From Durusdinium trenchii (taxonomy: Eukaryota > Sar > Dinophyceae > Suessiales > Symbiodiniaceae), in the NCBI GenBank assembly GCA_963970005.1, contig CAXAMN010025350.1, forward strand, positions 164,611 through 228,610: a stretch of 64,000 nucleotides of DNA, read 5' to 3'. Both the position numbers and the translations under genes were made by a program. Shown here one piece after another: positions 53,433 to 63,833 of this stretch (within the stretch, counting starts at the first letter, position 1; every line of letters starts with the position of its first letter). The notes beneath the pieces are model-generated. The model had not been told where the DNA came from. It saw only the letters and a list, made by a program, of their open reading frames with translations, and ran no database searches.

Positions 53433-53640
53433 AAATTGTTTATCATTCAGCAGGAGCAAAGCATAAATAAATGATCAAAAAAACAATAAAAAAGTAAAAA
53501 ATCGATATGCCTGGCTGTATCCAGTATGCCGGGCCGCAGGACCAAAACATAAATAGTTGATATAAAAACGATAAAAAAAACAATAAAAAAACGATATACA
53601 CAAATGATAAAAAATGATAACCAAATGATAATAAACCTTT
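53433..53640. repeat. Right AT-rich arm of the LINE-like element
   Basis: A-rich tract of AAATGATAA, ACGATAAAAAA and CAATAAAAAA motifs, the reverse complement of the left arm motifs. It also looks like an A-rich LINE 3' tail (plus strand). A short GC-rich interruption (CCTGGCTGTATCCAG) lies at 53510-53525. Confidence 0.55.
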
Positions 53641-53689
53641 AGAGCAAAATCCAGAGTAAGGCTCCAGGCCGATCTCTTAACTCTAAAGC

Positions 53690-53905
53690 GCCCAAAGACC
53701 GGAAGCGAACTGTGAGAACCCCAATGAACCCCATGAACCACAAAAACCCCGTGAACCCCTGCCAAGAACCGAAGGCGAGAAAACGAGAACGCAAAAAACC
53801 ACAAGAACTACGAGAACCATGCGAACCACGACAGCCCCGCAAACCGCGAGAACCGGGCCAGAAGAACGGACCTTGACGCCGTAGACCACCTTGAACAAGC
53901 GCTGA
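53690..53905. repeat. Degenerate GAACC repeat
   Basis: Repeated GAACCCC, GAACCAC, GAACCG and GAACTACGAGAACC units, spaced about 6-12 bases, mostly purine/C-rich. Minus frames are open because of the repeat. No gene called. Confidence 0.5.
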
Positions 53906-55111
53906 CAAAGCACGGAACAGTGTGCCTCTACCCCTCACCTACCCGGTACCCCTTTGAGGGGGGTTCAACGACGATTCGTGCTTTCCTAACCCAGACACTC
54001 CATGGGACTGCCACATATGCCGCCCCATTGACCCGGCACCACCCCAAAAAAATGGCAGTCCCAGACAGGTCGTGTCTGGGAATGGGAAACAGGTTTCAAA
54101 AAACATTCCAAACCATCGCCTCAGAAGTTCGACGCACACGGGGGGAAACCCCTGCCAGGGCTTGGACCACTTCCATGGAGGTTGCCGTTGAACCACTGGT
54201 GCCCTCACCTGTGTACAGAAAATGCAGGCCAAACCGCTCCAGTCTGTCTTTTGTCACTGCTTGGCATCGTGTTTTTTTGATGTCGGCAGACTCGGCTTGC
54301 TTCTGATGTTGATCACCTTGAGGCTCAAGCCTTGAGGGCCCTTTTTCGCACAGGACGAGGGAGAATTGCAGACAGAAAGACCTGTGTTTTTAAGCCCTTG
54401 GCTGGTGGAGCTTGCTTGTTTCTTCGCTGACGTTTCACCGCAAATGTTTGTTTAGATGTTTGTTCCGTGGCCTTGAAGTGTTGCAGGAGAGTTGGTCAAC
54501 CAGCTGGGTACATTGAATAGACGACTGGCATCGCCAGGGGGCAGTTGCCACGGCACCCGCCTTCGACCATTGAGTCTAGCCGACTGCCAGCGGCGGAAGC
54601 CCCTTTGAGCCTCTGAGAAGTGATTGGGCGGCATGTCTAAGGATGTTCTTAGGGTCGTTTTCTTTGAAGACCGACGTCGCCTCATGAGGCGCACGTACCT
54701 AGAAACAATAGCCTCCAACCTAATAGTGGTGGCCTCCAATCTAGAGTGCAGATATAACTGATATACTCAATTAGCAGACAATGAAGAGGCAAAGAAGATT
54801 TTGAATGCAGCCCGGAGGTCGCCATGACCCCAACGCTGCTGCTTTTCATGCTTGGTTCCAGCAGGAGTGAGCTTTAGTGGCGAAGTGGTGGAGGTCGTTG
54901 CGGAATTTTGGCAAGAAACCTGATGATGTCAAGAGATAGGGTTCTTGTATGTTCCTGTGGCCGTTTTCGAATTTTTCAATGGGTTTTCTGCGGTATTTGG
55001 TTCTCAGAATTATTTCCAATTTGGACCAATTTGGTTCAATCTCAGAACCTCATTGGCTTTGGGGGGTCCTATACAATAACCTCGCCAACTCAGGTTTCTC
55101 ATCCCGCCCTA
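53906..55111. other. Non-coding DNA
   Basis: GACACTCCATGGGACTGCCA (53994) and GGCAGTCCCAGACAGG (54055) are partly inverted, suggesting a small element. TGAGGCTCAAGCCTTGAGG at 54319 is a short palindrome. No exon supported. Confidence 0.35.
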
Positions 55112-55213
55112 ATATATCCCAGACACTCCATGTATGCCATATATTCCTACATTGACCCCCCAAACCACCCCAATGTAGGCATATATGGCATACATGGAGT
55201 GTCTGGGATATAT
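55112..55213. repeat. 102-bp hairpin with 43-bp arms (one mismatch)
   Basis: Left arm 55112-55154 begins ATATATCCCAGACACTCCAT; right arm 55171-55213 ends ATGGAGTGTCTGGGATATAT. The arms are reverse complements except for a single T/G position (TATTCC versus TATGCC). The loop is 16 bases of C/A. It has the size and shape of a small-RNA precursor, but also of a recent foldback MITE; sequence alone does not distinguish these. Confidence 0.7.
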
Positions 55214-55611
55214 AGTCTAAATTTATGAGTACCAAATGATGATACGATCACTCGCGACCACTCCTTTGTAAGAACCGAGAGAAAGGGCCACGGCTTGGGA
55301 AGTGTTCAAGACTACCAATGATCAAACATGCAGGCGTTGGTAATGGCGTTGGTCTGCTTTAGATTGGGAAACTAGAAAGAAACACATCCCACATCCTCAG
55401 AAGGTAGTTAGACCACCCAAACCCACCCCAACCACCTTCTGACGATGTGGTTGGAGCCCTAGGGAATAGAATGGTAGCAGTTTTCGGGCAAAAGTGTGAG
55501 TTTTGTGCCCCAAGACTGTCACATGTGTGCGACTACAGCCAGCAGTTTGCCGCCATCTTGGGCCCTCAGCACTTACACTTTCCATATATATACTTGTGAT
55601 TCAACGTGAAC
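55214..55611. other. Non-coding DNA
   Basis: AACCACCTTCTGACGATGTGG near 55429 and CCACATCCTCAGAAGGTAGTT near 55387 are partly inverted copies. No exon supported. Confidence 0.3.
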
Positions 55612-55806
55612 ATGTTTGTGGTGCCACTTCTTGCGCTGATCATGCCGGCCTGGAGCTGTGGATCTCTTTGCAACCTCTCAGAGGGTGACGTGAAAGGTTT
55701 CGTTCAGATTCATGCCGAACGGCTTCTGGATGACCCATACTCGCAACAGTACGATCGGTTGCATCGACGCCACCGTTGCTTGGACATCACCCGAGTGGTT
55801 TCCTGA
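55612..55806 (+). CDS. Candidate first exon with signal-peptide-like start
   Basis: ATG at 55612 starts MFVVPLLALIMPAWSCGSLC, hydrophobic with small residues before the Cys, like a signal peptide. It continues NLSEGDVKGFVQIHAERLLD and ends TGA at 55804-55806. Could be the first exon of a secreted protein or a chance ORF. The Cys-rich gene at 57.7 kb lies on the same strand but a link is not shown. Confidence 0.28.
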   Translation: MFVVPLLALIMPAWSCGSLCNLSEGDVKGFVQIHAERLLDDPYSQQYDRLHRRHRCLDITRVVS

Positions 55807-56019
55807 GTGGTCTTCCGCGAAGTGGTCGACGGGTTTGGCGGGTTCAATCATCGATTCCAAACGTTGGTGGTTGTTTTACCATGTATTTCCTTAGATTTGT
55901 TTTGATATGTGCTTATTTTATCTTATTTTCTACTCAACTCTCTTCTGCGTGTTCCTGTTTCTTCTTTGCGCGAGACCCTGAACCGCAGACGCTGTTGCGT
56001 GAGGGAATGAGGGTGGAAG
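55807..56019. other. Non-coding DNA
   Basis: T-rich (TTTGTTTTGATATGTGC) then mixed; no feature recognised. Confidence 0.3.
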
Positions 56020-56600
56020 TAGCACATCACGAAAGGTAGCCCTTTAGGGGATATACCTTGAGTTTGTCTTGCGAAGCAAGTGTCGGCGAGTCCGGGTCGA
56101 ATAATTGATTGCTCAATTCAACCCCCCCCCCCCCCCCCCCCTCCCCATTTCTTTCCCCCTCCCCCCCCCCCCCCCCCGGGGAATTGATTTTTCAATACCG
56201 ACCCCCCCCCCTTCTAAATTCAATTCTCTCCTGGAGAACGTCTTCCTGAGCCTCTCATGATTTCAGGATAGTTGAAACCCTCTTGAACAATCAGAAAGAG
56301 TGCATATGAAATTCTAATCACGAAAGGTGTTCCCCGAGGGCATACATACTATAGAGTTTGTTTTGTGAAGCACGTCAATTCTCTCCTGGGGACCGTCTTC
56401 GTGAGCCTCTTATGGTTTCAGGATAGTTTAAATCCTGTGATGCTCCGATGTAATGCTCACCGATGATCTGAGCCATGGGGCAAGTGTGTTTTCCTAAGAA
56501 TCTTTGTGAACATTTCGAGAGCATATGTTTGAACATTTAGAGTGCATATGAAATCACATTTACGGAAGGTCGCCTCCGAGGGGATAAATCACCATGTCGA
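56020..56600. repeat. Degenerate tandem repeat, about three units
   Basis: Ordered blocks recur: CACGAAAGGT...CCC...GGG.ATA (56029, 56320, and 56562 as ACGGAAGGTCG), GAGTTTGTCTTGCGAAGCA (56061) and GAGTTTGTTTTGTGAAGCA (56354), AATTCTCTCCTGGGGACCGT (56374) and AATTCTCTCCTGGAGAACGT (56221), TTTCAGGATAGTT (56263 and 56416), and AGAGTGCATATGAAAT (56297 and 56538). Unit spacing is about 230-290 bp and is broken by the poly-C tracts. Confidence 0.55.
56122..56177. repeat. Long poly-C tracts
   Basis: C runs of 20 (56122-56141) and 17 (56161-56177) are followed by a 10-C run at 56202-56211. On the minus strand these are poly-G and could form G-quadruplexes. The lengths may be inexact because homopolymers are hard to sequence. 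Confidence 0.8.
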
Positions 56601-57752
56601 ACATTGCATTTTTGTTCCTGCCTCTCGCGTTCTCTTCTCTTCCCGCTGTCCTACCTTTCGTGTCTCCCTCCTCTCAAGTCAGAAAGTAGAGGTGGTACGG
56701 CTTGTGCGCACATCCAGTCGCGTACAGATGCCGTAGGTGTCCATTCGCTTGCTGGAGCTAAGATTCTCCAATAACCAGACTGGATTTTGCATGCCTGGAA
56801 TCCAGGTCGACAGCACCGTCGGCAAGATCGGAGGTTCCGACGACGGACAACGACCACCACGACCACTTTGTTACCGGATGTGATCAATCTTTTGAAGGCA
56901 TTGGAAACCTCACGAGGCTATGACTGAGTTGGGTTGCTTGTTGCTTGGGGCCGAAAAAGAGGGTATTTTGAAGGACAAGATGTCATGGCAGTTGGATCAT
57001 TTGGGAAGTCATCCTGGAATACGCTGCCATTGCGAACAGGGACCGAACCCCCAAATGATATGATTTCAAGATCAGACTTTCTCCACATCAATAGACTCAA
57101 TGCGCATGAGTTGAAATCCTGAAGCAAGGCACTTGGCAGCGGGATAGATTTTTAATACCTACATTCCCACGCATTACATACTTTTGACCTTCACAAAGCC
57201 TCAACTGGCTGGTATGGCCGGCCTTCAGAAGACTGACCTCGACTCAACAAAGGTCGAAGTGGATATTTTGTAGCGATTCACTGCAAGATGATCAAGATGC
57301 CATTTTGTTTGGACTGTTTTCATGTGCCATCTTACAGTGAATTGCTATACTAGCTATTATATGGTCTTTTGAGTAGCCTGTCGAGGTGTTAAGGTCAGAT
57401 TTCACTGCGGGTCAAAAAAACTTGATAGAAGCCACAAACCCAAATGCAAGGCACTTGGACCCCAGAAAAATCTAGCTCGTGCTTTATGCATATAGCGAGA
57501 AATGTGAGGAAGGTAGGGCACTCAGTTGTGGCACTCTTGTAGGATACGCTGAATGAATGACAGGGGTTGAGGTGCTGACATGTGCTTCAAGTTGCATGTG
57601 TGGCAGGCGGAGGGAAGTTACAAGGTATTCTGATGATGATAACAGGTGGCGCTGTGAAGGTGCAAAAGGTGTTAGAAGCTGCGCGGTGGGCACTGCGGTG
57701 GTTTACTATTTGTGATGTGACCATTAATATTGTAAATGTTTTTTGAAGGGGT
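56601..57752. other. Non-coding DNA
   Basis: A plus frame at 56934-57122 is open (WGRKRGYFEGQDVMAVGSFG) but without splice support. No repeat recognised. Confidence 0.3.
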
Positions 57753-60457
57753 ATGTGCATGGGGTGTTTGCTCTACACTGGTGCAATGACAAACACCATT
57801 TGCCCGTCAGAAGCACTTGAAGCGACCTTCTCGGCCCTGGCTGATGGCCTTACGGGCAGCGACGCGAGATTGGTCAGGGACTTCTCCAACACATGGTTCA
57901 GCATGTCAGGCAGCACGTTGCTGGCAACAGATTTTGTCATCAACTACGCGGCCAATGACACTTACTACAACAACAATCTGGGTTTCTCGCTGTCAAGTCT
58001 CAAAGCTGGCTTTATTGGCAACATGAATTCATAGTTGCATAGTCCAATGTGCATAGCTCCAATTATCTCCAATTGCAATTTATGGCAACACTGAGAACTC
58101 TACTTTTAAGCATTTGTTTCTCAAAGGCTGAAGAAGCTCTTGTAGCAGCTGAAGCAGTCGTCCGCACTAACCAACCCAGCCCGAATCATGGGTTGGAAAC
58201 GTGTTGTGACATGTTTCGAGTCCACACGACGAGTCAAGGCTTGGTGGATGCTTTGAACACGATTGTTGGTTCATTGTCTGGGTCTGGGTCCGCGTCTCTT
58301 CTTCAAAGTCGGGCCTCTGCTGTGGACGACTCCGTGGCAGACAGTTGCGGCTACCTTGCAACTTATGCGGTTCCAGTGTTTGGAGAGGGCAATCTCCATG
58401 AGATGCTGACAGAGCTGCTCGTTTCACGACAGGATTTGCGAACCAGGGCCAAAGATAGACACGTTGGCATGTTTCATGATTGATTGCAACTTGACTTCGT
58501 TTGTTCTCAAAAACCGCTGTCGATCATTTTGGACAGATTGGCGGAGCGTCAACAGATACAAACGTGCGGGCACAGCTCCATAAGAAATTTGCTTAAAAAG
58601 AATGGGACAGATATACAAATACAAACTCTTTTGCTTTCAGATCTGTTTGTTTGTATCTCATTTCTGTCACATGTTCATTCCCTACATCCACGGAGTCTTT
58701 CGCCCTGAGGCTGCAAGTTGTTTGTGGCAACCCCAACGTGGCTGCAGCGTTGCCTGCCGCGGCAGAGCCCCAAGCTGCTGCTTTGATTGAAGGAGTGGAA
58801 GTGCTGGAGACTGGAACTACTTCCACAACCACACAAACAGCCAGTACTACAACTGGTGCTGCCACCACGACCACGACCACTGGCACGGCAGCTACCACAG
58901 CAGCCACAACACTAGCTACCACGGCAGCTACAACGGCAGCCACAACAGCAGCTACCACATCAGCCACAACAGCAGCCACCACAGCAGCCACCACGGCAGC
59001 TACCACAGCAGCCACAACGGCAGCCACAACGGCAGCCACAACGGCAGCTACAACGGCAGCCACGACAGCAAGCACTACGGCAGCCACGACCACAAACACG
59101 AGTGCCACCACCACTACAGCTGCTGACGGCGTTTGGAAGTTCAGCCCAGATCCAGGCGCCTCAAGTCTTACCACGCACGCCAGACTTCATGGGCCGTGAC
59201 AGGTGTTGCACGAGGCGCAGAGGCCTAGATGCAAAAAGGAGATGTACCAGGCAACATCGGAACATGGTAGGTGTTTGCCCGGTTTGCAAGAAGGGCATTG
59301 CCCCTGTGGAAACACCAGCCTTTCTTTGCCGGTCAGGAACCTGCGATGATGTATGTGGAGTCGACAACTGCGATACCCAAAAGCAGGAGCAACTTCAAGG
59401 AGCAGAGCCTTGGTTTCGCTTAGGATGGTTTTCATTTTGCGCTGCGGGTGAACGTTTTCCTTGGGAACATGGTGCTTTGTTTCCGTGTCCTGAACAGCAA
59501 GTCCAAGGATTTGGTGGCCGTGTCTACAAGCTTGGGCTCGTCGTGCACTCTTGACCCGGGTGTTAACTGGGCAGCTGCCCCTATGTGGCGAGAGGGCACG
59601 TGCTTCCCTTATGGGGGAGCGGCGGGCAACACCGCATGTTCTGCCACATCCACATTCAATAAGGGCCGCCTCGATTTGCTCAAAAGGCTTGCGTGTTCGT
59701 GTTTCCCGTGCTTGCGAGTTTGCCAGAGAGTATTGGTCTTTATGGATCTTTTGACGAATTGTTCCGGGGACAGGCTGTTGGAACGATTTCAACGCTTTCT
59801 TCGCCCAGGAAAGCGCATTTGCTACTGCTTGGTCTCGACGACTACGGCAGCGACCACGTCCCCACCGAGTACCACGACCACGACCATCACATCGAGCACC
59901 GCGACAGGCACGTTTCCTACCACTGGATGGCAGCTGAGTGCTGCAGGCCTTCAAAACATGCTGAAACGTGGGAGGTGCTCTAGGCCACAAACCCACAGGT
60001 TACTAGTCAGTCTATTTTTCCTCTCTTATCAGTGTGCCCCACTTGTGTTCGTATCCTTTTATTGCATAATGTTTCGCCCGCCGTGCCGTCATCTCTGCTT
60101 GGAGGGGGCACCTGCGACGATGTGTGTGGAGTTGACCTTTGCGACAAGAATACCATGGCCAGAGTGAATGATGATGCCACAGTGGCATCAGTGTTGAGCA
60201 GTCTAGGAAAAACATGCTCGATAATTCTTGGGAGGAGCTATGCAGGGACTCCTTTCTTTAAAGCTCCAGAGCTTTGCGTCTACTACGATGGTGCAAGCCC
60301 AGCGGGGATCGATTGCTCAGACACCACAAATCCTGGCCATGAAGCCTTGTGCTACTGCAAAAGCTCCCTGATCCAGAGCGACGAAGACGAGTCAGACGAG
60401 CTCAATTATGTGGATGGGTTTCAATTGGTGCAAGTTACTGATGCGCCTTGGTCTTGA
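57753..60457 (+). CDS. Probable secreted Cys-rich gene with Thr/Ala-rich linkers, several exons
   Basis: Coding pieces on the plus strand: 57787-58010 (ICPSEALEATFSALADGLTG, SDARLVRDFSNTWFSMSG); 58128-58440 after TTTGTTTCTCAAAG (LETCCDMFRVHTTSQGLVDA, VADSCGYLATYAVPVFGEG); 58700-59130 (LQVVCGNPNVAAALPAAAEP then a long Thr/Ala linker); 59337 on after TTTCTTTGCCGGTCAG (TCDDVCGVDNCD) with 59520-59930 (LGSSCTLDPGVNW, GTCFPYGGAAGNTACS, ICYC, then a second Thr-rich linker); 60105-60457 (TCDDVCGVDLCD, LGKTCSIILGRSYAG, LCVYYDGASPAGIDCSDTT, LCYC), ending TGA. The last two blocks are copies of one Cys module. Thr/Ala linkers suggest O-glycosylated, mucin-like spacers in a cell-surface or secreted protein. 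Exon borders are approximate. The module was not matched to a named family. Confidence 0.5.
58846..59118. repeat. GCAGCTACAACA-type 12/15-bp repeat encoding Thr/Ala
   Basis: Units such as ACAGCAGCCACAACGGCAGC repeat with silent changes (ACA/ACC/ACG Thr, GCA/GCC Ala), keeping the frame TTAATTAATT. Codon-level variation without frame loss suggests selection to keep a Thr/Ala peptide. Confidence 0.65.
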
Positions 60458-61521
60458 GATCTGGATGTAGCGGGGAGCTATACTCATACCATCACATGCC
60501 ACTAAAGACATTGCGCCGGGAGGGAAGGTCCGGGAAGGTCAAGACGACCGGAGCTCCAAAGCTGTGAGAAGCCACGAAGCTGCGAGAAACCGACCGGAGC
60601 GGCGAAGCTCCCAAAGCTGCGAGGGCGAGAACTGTTTGCGAGTTTCCCTGGCGAGACATCTTTCAGGAGGTCCCCCTTCGCGAGACCCCCTTCTGCCCTT
60701 CTCCCAGGCCCTCTTCTGCGAGACTCCCTTTTGCGAGACCCCAGACCTCACTCTGCGAGATCCCTATCAAATTCAGCCAACTCTTGATGGGTCTTTTGGC
60801 TTGAGTTTCCACAGGCCTGCGCGACTGCCCTGTTCCAGAGCTAGATGAAGAAGCAGGAACTTTCATGTGAGTTCCTTGAAGGTAGCTTGGTCAAAGCAAT
60901 GGGCCGCTTGGAGGACAGTTTTCCCCCATCGTCCTTCATCAAACTTTTCTGCCATGTCCAGTGCTGGCTCTTGATTTAGGGCTGTTTGGCCTCCTAACTT
61001 TGACTCTATCCTTGACATTCCAGGGTTCAATTCCTTTAATGTTCATTGCTATGCGCATCTGTCCCGTAGAAAGCTACGTTGCTATAGACTGGCGTTGCTG
61101 CTTTGCTGTGGTTCCTGGAAGCCGGTCTAACACAAACCACATGAGATTGCCAGAAAATTTGGCAGCAGTGCAACAACCCCCAAATCAAGAACATGCAGCC
61201 AATCGATTTAAAAGGTAGACAGGGAATTGCCTGGAGCTTTGAAATTTGCAGACATGTGCCTTGTTTGTGGTACATCATCAAGGCAGAACCTCCCTTTGCC
61301 TCCCCACTCTGCTGTCACAGTGGCATCCTTGATCAAGTGTAGCATTCCCAATCTCCTCGAATCTATTTGCTGAAGAAGGCCGCAGGCACCAGGCAATTTT
61401 TGGAGGTTATGCGCTCAAGTGACACTGCTGAGATGCTGGTGGGGCCATTGCAAAAGAAGCAGAGCTTTGAGTCAACAGCCACACCACCAACAAAAAGCTA
61501 TATATAGTGAAAAAAACTCAG
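60458..61521. other. Non-coding DNA with TGCGAGA motifs
   Basis: CTGCGAGA, TTGCGAGACCCC and TCGCGAGACCCC recur between 60580 and 60765 and again at 61875-61895. No exon supported. Confidence 0.35.
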
Positions 61522-61804
61522 GTTGGAAGACACGCAAGGCCCTCCATCTGAGCAAGTGGCTGCCAGCCCCAAGCAGAAGCCAGAAGCTGAGGAAAGTGAG
61601 GCTGAAGAACAGCCCTGTCCACTGCACATCGGTAGCAGCAGGCTCCGCCACGACTTATTCACACGAAAGTGCAAGCAACGGAGTTCGATTCCCTTTGAAA
61701 AAACACTGCCCCGGCTCCAAAGGAATGCTTCGAATGCGAGTGAACCGCGCGAAAGCGTGCAATGCAAGCGGCCTATTGTCCTTGAGCCTTTTAGGCGCCA
61801 GTGA
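61522..61804 (+). CDS. Candidate 3'-terminal exon, acidic protein
   Basis: After AAAAAACTCAG the frame reads LEDTQGPPSEQVAASPKQKP, then EAEESEAEEQPCPLHIGSSR and KTLPRLQRNASNASEPRESV, ending TGA at 61802-61804. The acidic Ser/Glu/Pro stretch is typical of a disordered tail. The acceptor has no clear pyrimidine tract. Function unknown. Confidence 0.35.
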
Positions 61805-62154
61805 CGTACATGTATGAGAGCTGACAGGCGTGAGGGAGGGTTGGGGTTTGGGGCCTCTTCTGGGAGACGACCTTCTGCGAGACTTCGTTCGCGAGGCTGC
61901 AAGACTCCCCTGCGGGTCCCGTTTCACGATACACCTAGAGCCCCGCATCGACACAGCACCACCAGCCCCCTTGCAGCACAGCACCATTTGTACCCCCAAC
62001 CTCTGACCAAAAGTTTGTTGTTATGGCATCCCTTCCAGGATCAAACACCTAGGGTGTCAAAACCAGTGCTGATTTGTACTTTGTACAGGTGTTTTTCCCC
62101 AAACAGTTTACTGTCGGGGTTCTATCTTAGAAAGAAAAGCGCTGGCCACACTCA
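61805..62154. other. Non-coding DNA
   Basis: Contains more GCGAGACTTCG/GCGAGGCTGC motifs. No gene seen. Confidence 0.3.
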
Positions 62155-62366
62155 CTGGCCGCGCTCCTGAACTTTGTGGTTGGGCTCTGTGGCTGGGCCT
62201 TGTCCTCCTCTTGGCCGCGCCCCTGAACTCTGTCAACTCTGTGGCTGGGCTCTGTGTCCAGGCCTTGTCCTCCTCTTGTCCTCCTCTTGGCCGCGCCCTT
62301 GAACTCCGTCAACTCTGTGGCTGGGCTCTGTGGCTGGGCCTTGTCCTCCTCTTGGCCGCGCCCCTG
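62155..62366. repeat. 65-bp minisatellite, left (forward) array
   Basis: Units of GTCCTCCTCTTGGCCGCGCC, CCTGAACTCTGTCAACTCTG and TGGCTGGGCTCTGTGGCTGG plus GCCTT, about three copies with small deletions and one internal duplication. The array stops abruptly inside the RT reading frame of the neighbouring minus-strand LINE fragment. Confidence 0.7.
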
Positions 62367-63600
62367 GCACGGACATTCCGGCAATGCTCGAACACTGCAA
62401 TCAAGGCATCAACTGTCGAACATCTGGGTAGATAGCCTGACAAGGGGGCCTGACACAGACTGGGCAGGACATGTGGACGTACCTGCGCCTGGAGCACACA
62501 CTTGCCCAGGATGTCCGTGAGAGCGATTGGCCTCACACCTTTGGGTGTTCGAACAGCTCGCTTAGCAATCAGGGTGAGCCAACCCGCCTGCCACTGTGGT
62601 GGGATGGAGACGACCACATGGCACCACTTGCGAGTCAAAAGCGCATGACAGACTTGGGCAAGTTCAGTGGCCAGGGAACAGACCACCGCCGGTTGCAGTG
62701 AGCCCGGAGCAACAGCTTTGGTCAGATTGACCTGGTCAAATTGTCTGCGCAGATCTTCGACAGTGAATGGCAGTTCTGTTAGTCGAAAGCAGGGGCCTGG
62801 CGGCTGAGGAGCTGGCCCACAGTAGACGGCCGCACAATCGAATGTCTTCCAGCTCAGCCTCAGGGCTTTGTGCAAGGCCCGTGTTTGAACGAAGACGAAT
62901 TTGCTGGGCTGGCTGCTTAGGGCTTATAATGTACGAACAATGGAGTGCAACTGGGGCTGATCATGCGCCGCATCGGCCTGAGCAGCGGACTGCATCTGGG
63001 CTTGGAACTTATCCTTCTTCTGTTGACGAGCATGTTTCGTCAGAGCCTGATGCAGGCGGCCATGTTGTGTGGCATGGAACCAGGCATGGAAACTCGTACG
63101 TAGATCCGAGACCACCACAGACGATAGTGGTGCCACATGGTGGCGGCATACCTACAGCTTTGCAAGAGGATGCATCCAATCCGGCAAATTATGGGAGGGA
63201 CTATATGTTGGGCATGCCAGTACTCCTTGGACCGACTGCTGAGATACTCAAGACTCGACCAGCGAGGTGCATGTGGAGCAAGCCATGTGCGGGCCTGTGG
63301 GACGAACGTTTCCCACACGTCATCATGGGCTCGGCAGTGTTGCTGCAGGACCTGCCGCATCGACCAGGACCAACGGTCATTTGGGGACAGCTGGGACCTG
63401 GAGTGCCACACCTTCCAGTAGAGGGGGAGGCTGCTCAGGTCTCGTAGTAGGGCTCTCCAGCCTGCAACTGGGAAGTCTACTAGAACCCGACTCTGTTGGA
63501 CCTGGGCATCCTGTTGACATCTTCTCATGAGCACATGGTCTATGGAGGACTTCCACCCATCTCCTCTGCCCCCAGCCGTGGGACTGGAGGAACCCTCAGC
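62367..63600 (-). pseudogene. Truncated LINE fragment: APE end, linker, RT N-half
   Basis: Read on the minus strand from 63600 down: a KSSIDHVL APE-like end (63531-63555), LVDFPVAGWRALLRDLSSLP, then QQKKDKFQAQMQSAAQADAA and an in-frame TAA at 62924, then the RT: FTVEDLRRQFDQVNLTKAVA, GWLTLIAKRAVRTPKGVRPI, TDILGKCVLQAQVRPHVLPS and APLSGYLPRCSTVDALIAVF. It ends at EHCRNVRARG where the 65-bp minisatellite starts, before RT motif A, so no catalytic aspartates remain. At least one frameshift (near 63050) and one stop. It differs from the LINE at 38-53 kb. Confidence 0.65.
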
Positions 63601-63833
63601 TGATAGCCAAGAAGCTGGTGCTGATCCTCAGGGGCTCACTCCCGGACTTGGGGCCGGGTTGCACAGTCGAACTCCTTCTCGAGGTTGATCCGGATGTAAG
63701 TGCGAGCCAGCCGCCCCATGCACCGCGCAGCAGCAGCCAAGTGCAAGCCAAGAGAGGAAGCAGCCGCCAAGCCATGGACCGGTCAGGACGGTGCCCCGCT
63801 CATGGGGGGCCGGCCACAGAGCCGACTTGAGCA
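63601..63833. other. Non-coding or upstream LINE remnant
   Basis: Sits between the LINE fragment and the right minisatellite. A minus frame with Pro/Leu/Cys-rich content is open but not recognised. Confidence 0.3.

Larger units (their letters stand above)
37843..53640 (+). mobile_element. Very long LINE-like retroelement (about 15.8 kb with flanking arms), degenerate
   Basis: Collinear plus-strand ORFs run from 38207 to 53348: ORF1 with RanBP2-type zinc finger, about 8 kb of modular unknown ORFs, then RNase H, APE endonuclease, RT, two C2H2-like zinc fingers and a methyltransferase-like C-terminus. APE plus RT without LTRs or integrase makes it a LINE. Base composition is AT-richer than the flanks. 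About ten frameshifts or in-frame stops split it, so this copy is a relict unless the breaks are sequencing errors. Usual LINEs are 4-8 kb, so this one is exceptionally long. AT-rich tracts of TTATCATTTT type flank it, in opposite orientations. Confidence 0.75.

Noticed and set aside
54319..54340. GGCTCAAG as another spliced-leader relic
   Set aside because: Part of a TGAGGCTCAAGCCTTGAGG palindrome with no TTTT upstream and no gene after it.
56036..56100. Possible small nuclear RNA in the 56-kb repeat
   Set aside because: Compared from memory with U1, U2, U4, U5 and U6 landmarks and none fits.
57000..57120. tRNA-like look (GGGACCGAACCCCC with nearby stems)
   Set aside because: No acceptor stem, D arm or anticodon arm could be folded in register; not called.
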